In this document: piece after piece, positions 5,269 through 10,672 of the stretch
Position numbering within the stretch: position 1 is the first letter of the stretch
How the letters are laid out: every line of letters begins with the position of its first letter
Origin: Treponema sp.
GTDB lineage: Bacteria > Spirochaetota > Spirochaetia > Treponematales > Breznakiellaceae
NCBI GenBank assembly: GCA_031267115.1
Contig: JAIRZS010000073.1
Coordinates: forward strand, 1 to 10,672
Direction of reading: 5' to 3'
DNA length: 10,672 nt
Made by a program: the position numbers and the translations under genes
Notes under the pieces: generated by a model
Told to the model about the DNA's origin: nothing
The model's database searches: none
What the model saw: the letters and a program-made list of their open reading frames with translations, nothing else

Positions 5269-5340
5269 TTATTTTACCGCAAAGTCGAATCGAACCAAAG
5301 GTTCGCAGTCGAAGAAGAGAAGGAAAAAGAGGAAATTAGG
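5269..5340 (-). repeat. Dispersed pyrimidine/hairpin repeat, copy 2 (inverted)
   Basis: Read on the minus strand, this has a pyrimidine-rich tract, TTCGACTGCGAACC, TTT, GGTTCGATTCGACTTT and GCGGTAAAAT. It aligns with copy 1 at 541-609 with only a few substitutions in the hairpin half, while the pyrimidine tract has diverged more. It lies between the hairpin array and the nfeD promoter. Confidence 0.7.
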
Positions 5341-5462
5341 TGAAACATTAAGACACTCATATAAAATGAAGAACCCAGGAGCAAACTCCGGGGTATGGAC
5401 CCCGCCTTCCAATCAATCCTCCGGCCTTCCAATCTGCCCCTCTTTCCCTCCCGCCCCCAATG
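5341..5462. other. nfeD upstream region with paired 10-bp direct repeats
   Basis: Two exact copies of CCTTCCAATC (5405-5414 and 5425-5434) start 20 bp apart, about two helical turns, and lie some 45 to 75 bp upstream of the predicted nfeD transcription start. This spacing would suit an activator or repressor that binds direct repeats. Two tiny hairpins, GGAG/CTCC and GGGGT/ACCCC (5378-5403), precede them. No gene is seen in this stretch. Confidence 0.35.
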
Positions 5463-5478
5463 TGGTATATTCTATACA
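5463..5478 (+). promoter_or_regulatory. Extended -10 promoter placed for a leaderless nfeD mRNA
   Basis: TGG TATATT (5463-5471) is an extended -10 box with one mismatch to TATAAT. No good -35 is visible 17 bp upstream. The expected start, seven bases after the -10, is A5478 or A5479, and the nfeD ATG begins at 5479. No ribosome-binding site precedes that ATG. Confidence 0.5.
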
Positions 5479-7026
5479 ATGGTACATACAAACAGGAAAG
5501 CTGTATTTTCCTTTGCCGCGTTTCTCTTTCTGCTTGCCGGGCTGGCCCCTCCCGGCGTACCGGTGTACCCGCAGCAGGCGGGCGGCGGGAAAAGCGCCTG
5601 GCTCATCCCCATACAGGGGGATATCGATCCCTCTATGGCAGCCTTTGTCCGCCGGGAGGCGGGGAAAGCCCTGGCCGGGGGCGCGGACTTCGTCATCTTC
5701 GAGATCGATACTTTCGGCGGGCGGGTAGATTCGGCTTTACAGATAACTTCTTTTATTACGTCAATCAAGAGCGCCCGGACCGTCGCCTGGGTGAATACCG
5801 GCAGCGGCTCGATGGGCGTTAGCTGGTCCGCCGGGGCGCTGATCGCCTTTGCCTGCGCCGATATTTACATGGCCTCCGGGACATCCATCGGCGCGGCGGC
5901 CCCGGTAGTCGCGGGCGCGAACGGCAGCGCGGATTCCGCCGGCGAAAAGACCGTGGCCGCGGTCCGTTCCCAGATGGCCGCCCTGGCCGAACGGAACGGC
6001 TACCCCGCGGGCATAGCCCTGGCTATGGTGGACTACGATGTGGAACTCTGGGAAGCCCTGGTTGACGGCCAGACCAGGGTCCTTACCCTGGGCGAACTGG
6101 AAAGGCTGGAATCGGAAAAACCGGCGGCGGAAGGGCCGGAGCAGGGGGCTGCCAGGGTAGAGCGCCGCGCGATCATCTCCCCGCCGGGCAAGCTCCTCTC
6201 CCTTACCAGCGGCGAGGCGAACCGTTACGGCCTTGCCGGGCTTGCCGATGACCGGGATTCCCTTTTCGCGGCCATAGGCGCGGCGGAAACAGCGGGGGAA
6301 AGCAGCCCCGGCATCGCCGACGGCATCATCGCCTTCCTCACATCCGGCCCGGCCCAGGCCGTCCTTATCATCCTCGGGCTGGTAATGGTCTTCCTGGAAC
6401 TCAACACCCCCGGCTTCGGCATCCCGGGGGTAGTGGCGGCCCTTGCCTTTATCACCGTATTCGGTTCCGGGGCGCTCCTGGGGCGCGTGGACTCCCTCGA
6501 AATCGTCCTTTTCCTCATGGGGGTCGCCTGCCTCGCGATAGAGATATTCGTACTCCCCGGTTTCGGGGTCATGGGCATCTCCGGCATAATCCTTATCGGG
6601 CTTTCCCTGCTCTTTTCCATGCAGGATTTCGTCATCCCCCGCGCCGACTGGGAGTGGGAGCTTCTGGGCAGAAACGCCGTCGTGGTGGTCTTCTCGCTTT
6701 TCGCCGCAGTCGGGGGAATCGCGGTAATCGCCCTCCTGGGACCCAGGATACGGCTGTTCGACGGGCTTACGCTCAAAACCCGCATCACGGAGACCGCGTA
6801 CAGCCCCGATAGTTCTCCGGGCGCAGCCGGGGAAGAAGACTACGCCGCCCTTGCCGGCAAGCGGGGAGTCGCCGCCTCCACCCTCAGGCCGTCGGGGACA
6901 GCCGAAATAGAGGGCCGTATCTACCGGGTAGAGGGCGACGGCGTGTTTATCGAAGCCGGGGAGCCGGTCGAGGTTGCCCGCGTCTACGGGAGCAGGATCG
7001 TGGTACGCCCCTGCGGGAAAGCCTAG
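5479..7026 (+). CDS. nfeD: NfeD-family membrane serine protease (long form)
   Basis: The 515-residue protein is the long NfeD form. It has a signal peptide or anchor (residues 8-24), then a ClpP-like protease domain starting LIPIQGDIDPSM (about 42-265) with the FEIDTFGGRVDSA strand-turn. The predicted nucleophile is S117 in WSAGALIAF, with K157 as the likely partner lysine; the 40-residue spacing is close to that known for the archaeal enzyme PH1510. Several membrane segments follow (about 294-440, with FLELNTPGFGIPGVVAA typical of the family), then a C-terminal OB-type domain (about 460-515: GKRGVAASTLRPSGTAEIEG). NfeD proteins act with SPFH/stomatin partners and may cut them; floA lies downstream. 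ATG 5479 is chosen because the signal peptide follows at once, and the -10 box is only seven bases upstream. No ribosome-binding site is visible. Confidence 0.92.
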   Translation: MVHTNRKAVFSFAAFLFLLAGLAPPGVPVYPQQAGGGKSAWLIPIQGDIDPSMAAFVRREAGKALAGGADFVIFEIDTFGGRVDSALQITSFITSIKSARTVAWVNTGSGSMGVSWSAGALIAFACADIYMASGTSIGAAAPVVAGANGSADSAGEKTVAAVRSQMAALAERNGYPAGIALAMVDYDVELWEALVDGQTRVLTLGELERLESEKPAAEGPEQGAARVERRAIISPPGKLLSLTSGEANRYGLAGLADDRDSLFAAIGAAETAGESSPGIADGIIAFLTSGPAQAVLIILGLVMVFLELNTPGFGIPGVVAALAFITVFGSGALLGRVDSLEIVLFLMGVACLAIEIFVLPGFGVMGISGIILIGLSLLFSMQDFVIPRADWEWELLGRNAVVVVFSLFAAVGGIAVIALLGPRIRLFDGLTLKTRITETAYSPDSSPGAAGEEDYAALAGKRGVAASTLRPSGTAEIEGRIYRVEGDGVFIEAGEPVEVARVYGSRIVVRPCGKA

Positions 7027-7083
7027 GCGGGGGGCCTGTTACCAGTGGGCGGGCGGCACGGTTCCGGGCCGTTTTCCGGCCCC

Positions 7084-7197
7084 CCTGCGCTCCATACCCG
7101 CCGCCTTCGCGGCGTGTATTACGCTACCCCCCCGCACCCGGCGCGGGGTTTATCACGCGGGGGGTAGGCCGGGACCGTGGCCCGGCCGCAGGGGGGG
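7084..7197. repeat. GC-rich hairpin block between nfeD and floA
   Basis: The 252-base gap between the two genes holds G/C tracts that fold in several ways. ACCCCCCCGC (7126-7135) opposes GCGGGGGGT (7157-7165). GGCCGGG (7167-7173) pairs perfectly with CCCGGCC (7181-7187) across a 7-base loop. The second hairpin and its flanks (GGGGGTAGGCCGGG and CCCGGCCGCAGGGGG) match the outer parts of the hairpin at 702-759, which identifies a repeat family. No terminator-type T-run follows, so nfeD-floA read-through is possible. Confidence 0.65.
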
Positions 7198-7278
7198 CCA
7201 GGACGGCCTGCATTGACCGGGCCGCCGTACGGTAAGTGGCCCCCCCATATTAACGAATTCAATACTTTTGGAGGTATG

Positions 7279-8286
7279 ATGACAGGTTTTATTATTTTGT
7301 ACGTGGTGATAGGCATCGTCGCGCTCGGGTTTCTGCTGCTGTTTTTCCGCTTTTTCGGGCTTTGGTTCAGGGCGCTCCTGTCCGGGGCCTATGTGGGGAT
7401 GGGAAAGCTTATCGGGATGTGGCTGCGCCACGTAAACCCGGCGGTTATCGTGGATTCGCGGATCATGCTCACCAAGGCGGGGATCGATGTGGCGTCGGAT
7501 ATGCTGGAAACGCACTTTCTTGCCCGGGGCGACGTGATGAAAGTAAGCCGCGCCCTGGTTGCGGCCAACAAGGCCAATATACCCCTGCCCTTCCAGCGGG
7601 CCGCGGCTATTGACCTGGCCGGGCGGGACGTGCTTGAGGCTGTGCGTACCAGCGTCAACCCCAAGGTGATCGACTGCCCGGATTCCTCCAAGGGGAAGCA
7701 TACGATTGACGCGGTGGCGAAGGACGGCATCCAGCTCCAGGTTAAGGCGCGGGTTACCGTGCGGGCGAATATCGAGCGGCTTGTCGGCGGCGCGACGGAG
7801 GAGACTATTATCGCGCGGGTCGGCGAGGGGATTGTAACTACTATCGGGTCCTCGGAATCATACAAGGCTGTCCTGGAAAATCCCGATACCATTTCCAAGC
7901 GGGTTCTGGACAAGGGCCTGGACGCGGGCACCGCTTTTGAGATTCTTTCCATTGACATTGCCGACATCGACGTGGGCGCGAATGTGGGCGCCAAGCTCCA
8001 GGCGGACCAGGCCGAGGCGGACAAGCGCCGTTTCCAGGCCGAGGCGGAGAAGCGGCGGGCGGCGGCCCAGGCCCAGGAACAGGAGATGATCGCCCTTGTC
8101 CAGGAGAACCGGGCCAAGGTTGTGCTGGCGGAGGCCGAGGTTCCCCTGGCTATTGCCGACGCGTTCAGGAACGGCCGCCTGGGCGTGATGGATTACTACC
8201 GGCTCAAGAATATTCAGGCCGACACGGACATGCGGTCCTCTATAGGGAATTCCCCCGCGGGCGGCCCCGGCGGCCCGGACGCCTGA
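7279..8286 (+). CDS. floA: Flotillin-like SPFH protein FloA
   Basis: This 335-residue protein matches the FloA/YqfA family in length and sequence. It has an N-terminal membrane hairpin (about residues 3-35, FIILYVVIGIVALGFLLLF), then the family-specific GMGKLIGMWLR and SRIMLTKAGIDV. An SPFH domain follows with GIQLQVKARVTVRANIERLVGGA and RVGEGIVTTIGS. An alanine/glutamate-rich coiled coil (ADQAEADKRRFQAEAEKRR) and VPLAIADAFRNGRLGVMDYYR close it. FloA scaffolds form ordered membrane microdomains that gather signalling and secretion proteins, and NfeD is its usual partner. GGAGG (7270-7274) lies four bases before ATG 7279. A second ATG at 7276 touches the ribosome-binding site and is less likely. 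The stop codon is one base from the start of the next gene. Confidence 0.95.
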   Translation: MTGFIILYVVIGIVALGFLLLFFRFFGLWFRALLSGAYVGMGKLIGMWLRHVNPAVIVDSRIMLTKAGIDVASDMLETHFLARGDVMKVSRALVAANKANIPLPFQRAAAIDLAGRDVLEAVRTSVNPKVIDCPDSSKGKHTIDAVAKDGIQLQVKARVTVRANIERLVGGATEETIIARVGEGIVTTIGSSESYKAVLENPDTISKRVLDKGLDAGTAFEILSIDIADIDVGANVGAKLQADQAEADKRRFQAEAEKRRAAAQAQEQEMIALVQENRAKVVLAEAEVPLAIADAFRNGRLGVMDYYRLKNIQADTDMRSSIGNSPAGGPGGPDA

Positions 8287-8287
8287 G

Positions 8288-8899
8288 ATGGATTCTATTC
8301 TCGAAAATCTCCCGTATGCCGTTATTATCGGCATTGCCATCGCGGTCCAGATCGCGCGCCTGTTTATCGGCAAATCCGGGAAGCGGCGGCGGGGGCGGGC
8401 GGAGGAGCGGCCAGAAACGGCTGTTTACCGGGAACAACCGCCGGAACGGCTTGAAGCGGCGGCCTACCGGGACTACGGGGAAGACGAAGACGAGGCGTTT
8501 TCGGCCTGGAACCTTTCGGTTGACGACGATGAAAAGCCGGCGGCCCCGGCGCTTCCGGCCCAGACTGCCGCGCCGCGCCCGGTTTCCGTCCCCTTTTCCG
8601 CGCCCCTTTCCGCCCCGGACTCCGGTTTTTTCCCGGCCCTGCCTTCGGCCCCGGATTCCGGGCCGTTTTCGACCCTGGCCGCAGCCCCGGCATCCGGCGC
8701 GGAAAACCCGGAGCCGGAAAGGCCGTATTTCCCCGCGCCGGAAAGCGGGCTGCCGCCCGGCGGCGGGGCCCAATACGCCGGCCGGGGCAAGGCCCGCCTT
8801 GCGGGGCGCGCCGGTTTCCCGGAAAGGCTGGACTACCTGCCCCCGCTCAAGCGGGCGGTGGTCCTGGCCGAGATACTGGGCAGGCCGAAGGGGCTTTAG
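8288..8899 (+). CDS. Small membrane-anchored Pro/Ala-rich protein downstream of floA
   Basis: The 203-residue product has one N-terminal membrane helix (about residues 8-27, YAVIIGIAIAVQIARLFIG) and a basic cytoplasmic edge (KSGKRRRGR). A long low-complexity linker follows with near-repeats such as SAPDSGFF and SAPDSGPF. The compact C-terminal tail LPPLKRAVVLAEILGRPKGL looks conserved: short tails ending in RAV..AEILG.P are, from memory, common in small hypothetical proteins of several bacteria. The ATG follows the floA stop codon after one base, so it is probably translated by coupling and may work with FloA/NfeD, in the place that YqfB occupies in Bacillus, although no similarity to YqfB is claimed. 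Codon use matches floA. The specific function is unknown. Confidence 0.8.
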   Translation: MDSILENLPYAVIIGIAIAVQIARLFIGKSGKRRRGRAEERPETAVYREQPPERLEAAAYRDYGEDEDEAFSAWNLSVDDDEKPAAPALPAQTAAPRPVSVPFSAPLSAPDSGFFPALPSAPDSGPFSTLAAAPASGAENPEPERPYFPAPESGLPPGGGAQYAGRGKARLAGRAGFPERLDYLPPLKRAVVLAEILGRPKGL

Positions 8900-8935
8900 G
8901 GGATTGAGTATACTGGAAAATATGTTCTGGAATTT

Positions 8936-8990
8936 TATCGCGAAGTCGAATAAGTAAAAGAAGTATAAGAAGTATAAGAAGGAAAGGAAG
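8936..8990 (-). repeat. Dispersed pyrimidine repeat, copy 3 (lacks the hairpin module)
   Basis: The 25 bases at 8941-8965 are the exact reverse complement of 551-575. On the minus strand the element reads as a pyrimidine tract with the 9-base unit CTTATACTT twice, then ATTCGACTTCG and GCGATAAAA. It joins ATTCGACTTCG directly to the tail, so the CGAACCTTTGGTTCG hairpin of copies 1 and 2 is missing. The rest of the gap at 8900-9094 shows CTTCGTGGTA (9019-9028), also found at the end of copy 1, and no gene. Confidence 0.7.
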
Positions 8991-9094
8991 TCAGCGCTTT
9001 CACGCATTCTTTTTCGGCTTCGTGGTAGTTTCTCCTTTAATTCCCTGTAATTGTCTCTGTACTTGAACATACCAATTGCATCGGGAGATTGGTT

Positions 9095-9997
9095 ATGAGG
9101 CTATTTTCGTTTTGTCTTTTAACATTATTTTTTAGTACAAGTTGTAATGGCCTGGTTAAGACAGCCAATAGCGGCGGTACTTTTGAAAGGAAATGGGATA
9201 TATTACATTCCCGTATGGCATTAGGGGCTATTGCCGGTAATGAACGCCCCATGCCCGGAATTTTGTCAGAGCAGGAAGTTCTTGTAAAAGCGGCCGATTA
9301 TGCCTTGAATATGGGGGCGCTCGATCCGTCATACTACGTTTATAGTGAAGACCCCGCATTGCTCACCGCGAAAATAGAAACGCCAATATTGATATATCTG
9401 GCTGACAATGGCGCTCCTTTGTCATATTTATTGTCGGTTGTTGATGGTAGTGGTCAAACCTTGATGTATGCCTATGTCAAGTCTTCTGCTGGAATTGGCA
9501 GTGAAGAATTTGTAACACTAACCGCCGGGCCAATTCCAGGTTTGAATAAAAACGACAATCAGGGTTTTCGGTTTATGACCAAACGGGAAACTGTTAATCT
9601 GATAAACAGCCAGTTTCCGGGCAGTTTAATTACCGGTCCTGTTGCTGTTGAAAATATCCCATTGGAAAATAGCCCGCTCAGTAATGTCAGTATTTTCTGG
9701 TACTTCACAGTTAGTAATAATTCCCGCAGCATCGAAGAGACTGGGGAAGAGTATATTATCGACGCAATGATTAGAAGCAATAAAACTGATTTGAGCAGTT
9801 CTCCAGGCCGCGATGTTATGCGCAGTAGTTACAATACGGGGAGTCCGCATCTCAGTTTCGCTCCTATGGCCAGATTGGATACGCCTCTAAGACTCTTTGA
9901 TAAAATAGAATCCGCATCCCACACAATAAACAGCCAATTTAGTCAGCAATTTCAACCGGTAGAACCGTTGAAATATACTCCTGTTCCATTACAATAA
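9095..9997 (+). CDS. Putative lipoprotein of unknown function, lower GC
   Basis: This 300-residue protein begins with a short signal peptide and a spirochaete-style lipobox FFSTSC, giving a lipidated cysteine at residue 17; the -1 and -3 residues are serine, as permissive spirochaetal lipoboxes allow. I recognise no domain. The middle (about residues 65-220) alternates strands and polar turns (LSYLLSVVDGSGQTLMYAYV, VSIFWYFTVSNNSRS), suggesting an extracellular beta-rich fold, and the C terminus is Ser/Pro/Gln-rich. ATG 9095 is preferred: GGGAGA lies six bases upstream, while an in-frame TTG at 9089 touches that site. Base composition is visibly more AT-rich than in the neighbouring genes and codon use differs, which suggests lateral acquisition. 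It stands alone, next to a group II intron remnant on the opposite strand. Confidence 0.75.
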   Translation: MRLFSFCLLTLFFSTSCNGLVKTANSGGTFERKWDILHSRMALGAIAGNERPMPGILSEQEVLVKAADYALNMGALDPSYYVYSEDPALLTAKIETPILIYLADNGAPLSYLLSVVDGSGQTLMYAYVKSSAGIGSEEFVTLTAGPIPGLNKNDNQGFRFMTKRETVNLINSQFPGSLITGPVAVENIPLENSPLSNVSIFWYFTVSNNSRSIEETGEEYIIDAMIRSNKTDLSSSPGRDVMRSSYNTGSPHLSFAPMARLDTPLRLFDKIESASHTINSQFSQQFQPVEPLKYTPVPLQ

Positions 9998-10019
9998 TGC
10001 ATCGTCAGCATGTAGAGGG

Positions 10020-10108
10020 CCGGGTAGAACCGGGCGGTCACCCACCCGGAACCCCCACAGACCCGGACGTGCCCAATTTTCGGACCGCAGGTCCGCGGCA
10101 TCCGGTTC
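10020..10108 (-). other. Group II intron domain V and VI-like hairpins
   Basis: On the minus strand GAACCGGATGCC (10108-10097) pairs largely with GGGCACGTCCGGGTC (10074-10060). This resembles the conserved domain V with its CACGTnCGG 3' strand. The apex is an added hairpin, CGGACC/GGTCCG, instead of a GNRA tetraloop, and the expected AGC catalytic triad reads AAC. A domain VI-like hairpin follows, CCGGGT (10049-10044) with ACCCGG (10025-10020), ending in CTACCCGG, which is typical of intron 3' ends. Confidence 0.55.
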
Positions 10109-10109
10109 C

Positions 10110-10369
10110 TCTGGTTAAAGTTTCGCTTAGCTCCGAGTGCGCCTTTTTCATTCTGTCACTCCTGGAACTACCCGTTGGTCCTGTTTCCAGAACCGTTCTC
10201 GCTATCCGACGTTATTTCGTTGACACCTTCCTGACCCCGGTGTGTCCTTGGTGTTTCCTCCCATCGGTTCTTTTCCCCGGTGTAGCCCTTCCCTCTTTGC
10301 TTAGGTCAGGGTCCCTTCGGTTCTTTTCCCCCGCTTCATCAGTACTATGACTACACTACGACTACTCAT
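10110..10369 (-). pseudogene. Remnant of group II intron reverse transcriptase/maturase N terminus
   Basis: Reading from ATG 10367-10369, the frame gives MSSRSVVIVLMKRGKRTEGT, a TAA at 10301-10303, then AKREGLHRGKEPMGG and NTKDTPGSG. One frame away, from 10226, comes VSTK, a TAA, then RRIAR. The series EPM.GNT, SxxVSTK and RRIA resembles, from memory, the segment just before the reverse-transcriptase domain of group II intron maturases. At least two stops and one frameshift interrupt it. The remaining catalytic part (fingers, YADD-type palm, X domain, endonuclease) is absent, because domain V follows within about 100 bases. Confidence 0.55.
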
Positions 10370-10672
10370 GGCCCTTCCCCCCTCATTTCGTGTTCCTTCA
10401 TTCGGCGGTACTGGCAGATCGCCTTTCTTTTCGTCCTGCCGCCGCTCCCCGGTGTTGGCCTCTTTCACCCTCAAGGCTGAGATGAAAGCCCGGTTAATTT
10501 GTACCCCGCCTCGTCCGTCGGCGGCTCTTTTCTCCAGAGGCCATGAGTCCTCGCAGACCTCCGGTCTGAATGTTCCCGTATGACCTGCTGTACCTATGCC
10601 CCGCTCTCCGACCCCCTCCCCCGCGCAAGCGGGTTCTTGAGGTTCCCCGCTCGCGTATCGCGGTTCGCTTTC

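Larger units (their letters stand above)
10019..10672 (-). mobile_element. Partial, internally deleted group II intron
   Basis: On the minus strand the right edge carries a long structured, purine-rich region with no open gene (10370-10672), as expected of intron domains I to III. It is followed by a broken maturase remnant (10110-10369) and domain V- and VI-like hairpins (10020-10108) whose order matches the 3' end of bacterial group II introns. The 3' boundary is near 10019. The 5' end lies outside the window. The region that should encode a reverse transcriptase of 400 or more residues is reduced to about 260 bases with stops, so this copy cannot mobilise itself. Confidence 0.6.

Noticed and set aside
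8240..9070. 276-codon minus-strand open frame opposite the gene after floA
   Set aside because: The product is a run of Arg/Gly/Pro with no motif, mirroring the Pro/Ala-rich gene on the plus strand.
9997..10583. Two plus-strand open frames near the right edge
   Set aside because: They lack ribosome-binding sites and homology, and they are antisense to the intron RNA, whose minus-strand structure explains the sequence better.

Overview
The window looks like chromosomal DNA from a spirochaete, most likely a GC-rich gut Treponema. This is inferred from the loose spirochaetal lipoproteins, the GC-rich coding style and the hairpin-rich intergenic DNA; no rRNA or other taxonomic marker is present. 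No tRNA, rRNA or CRISPR array was seen.

Layout. Positions 1-792 are gene-poor and dense in repeats: a strong-looking promoter running into ten copies of a 7-bp repeat, several hairpins, a GTGCCAGGCAC-type inverted repeat and a block of GC-rich hairpins. Positions 793-4259 hold a tightly packed minus-strand operon, read from high to low coordinates: a DUF3261 lipoprotein, a ketosynthase of the aryl-polyene ApeO type, a zinc-ribbon NUDIX hydrolase and a LacI-family regulator. Each junction overlaps or nearly abuts. Divergent from it, on the plus strand, is an Sfp-type phosphopantetheinyl transferase (4300-5073). Together the lipoprotein, ketosynthase and transferase look like a piece of aryl-polyene-like (membrane polyene lipid) biosynthesis. 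The carrier proteins, ketoreductase, dehydratases and exporter are not in the window.

Positions 5074-5478 contain four successive hairpins, one of them a good bidirectional terminator, then a dispersed repeat and an extended -10 promoter. That promoter leads almost directly into nfeD (5479-7026), so nfeD may be translated from a leaderless mRNA. nfeD (membrane serine protease with a C-terminal OB domain), floA (flotillin-like scaffold, 7279-8286) and a small membrane-anchored proline/alanine-rich protein (8288-8899) form the membrane-microdomain group seen in many bacteria.

The right end is accessory in character. A lower-GC lipoprotein gene of unknown function (9095-9997) is followed by the 3' part of a minus-strand group II intron. 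Its reverse transcriptase is almost wholly deleted and its domain V is altered. The intron runs off the right edge.

The main points of interest are the small aryl-polyene-type operon joined to NUDIX and LacI genes, the promoter-driven heptamer array, three intergenic repeat families with two or more copies or arms in the window, and the decayed intron.
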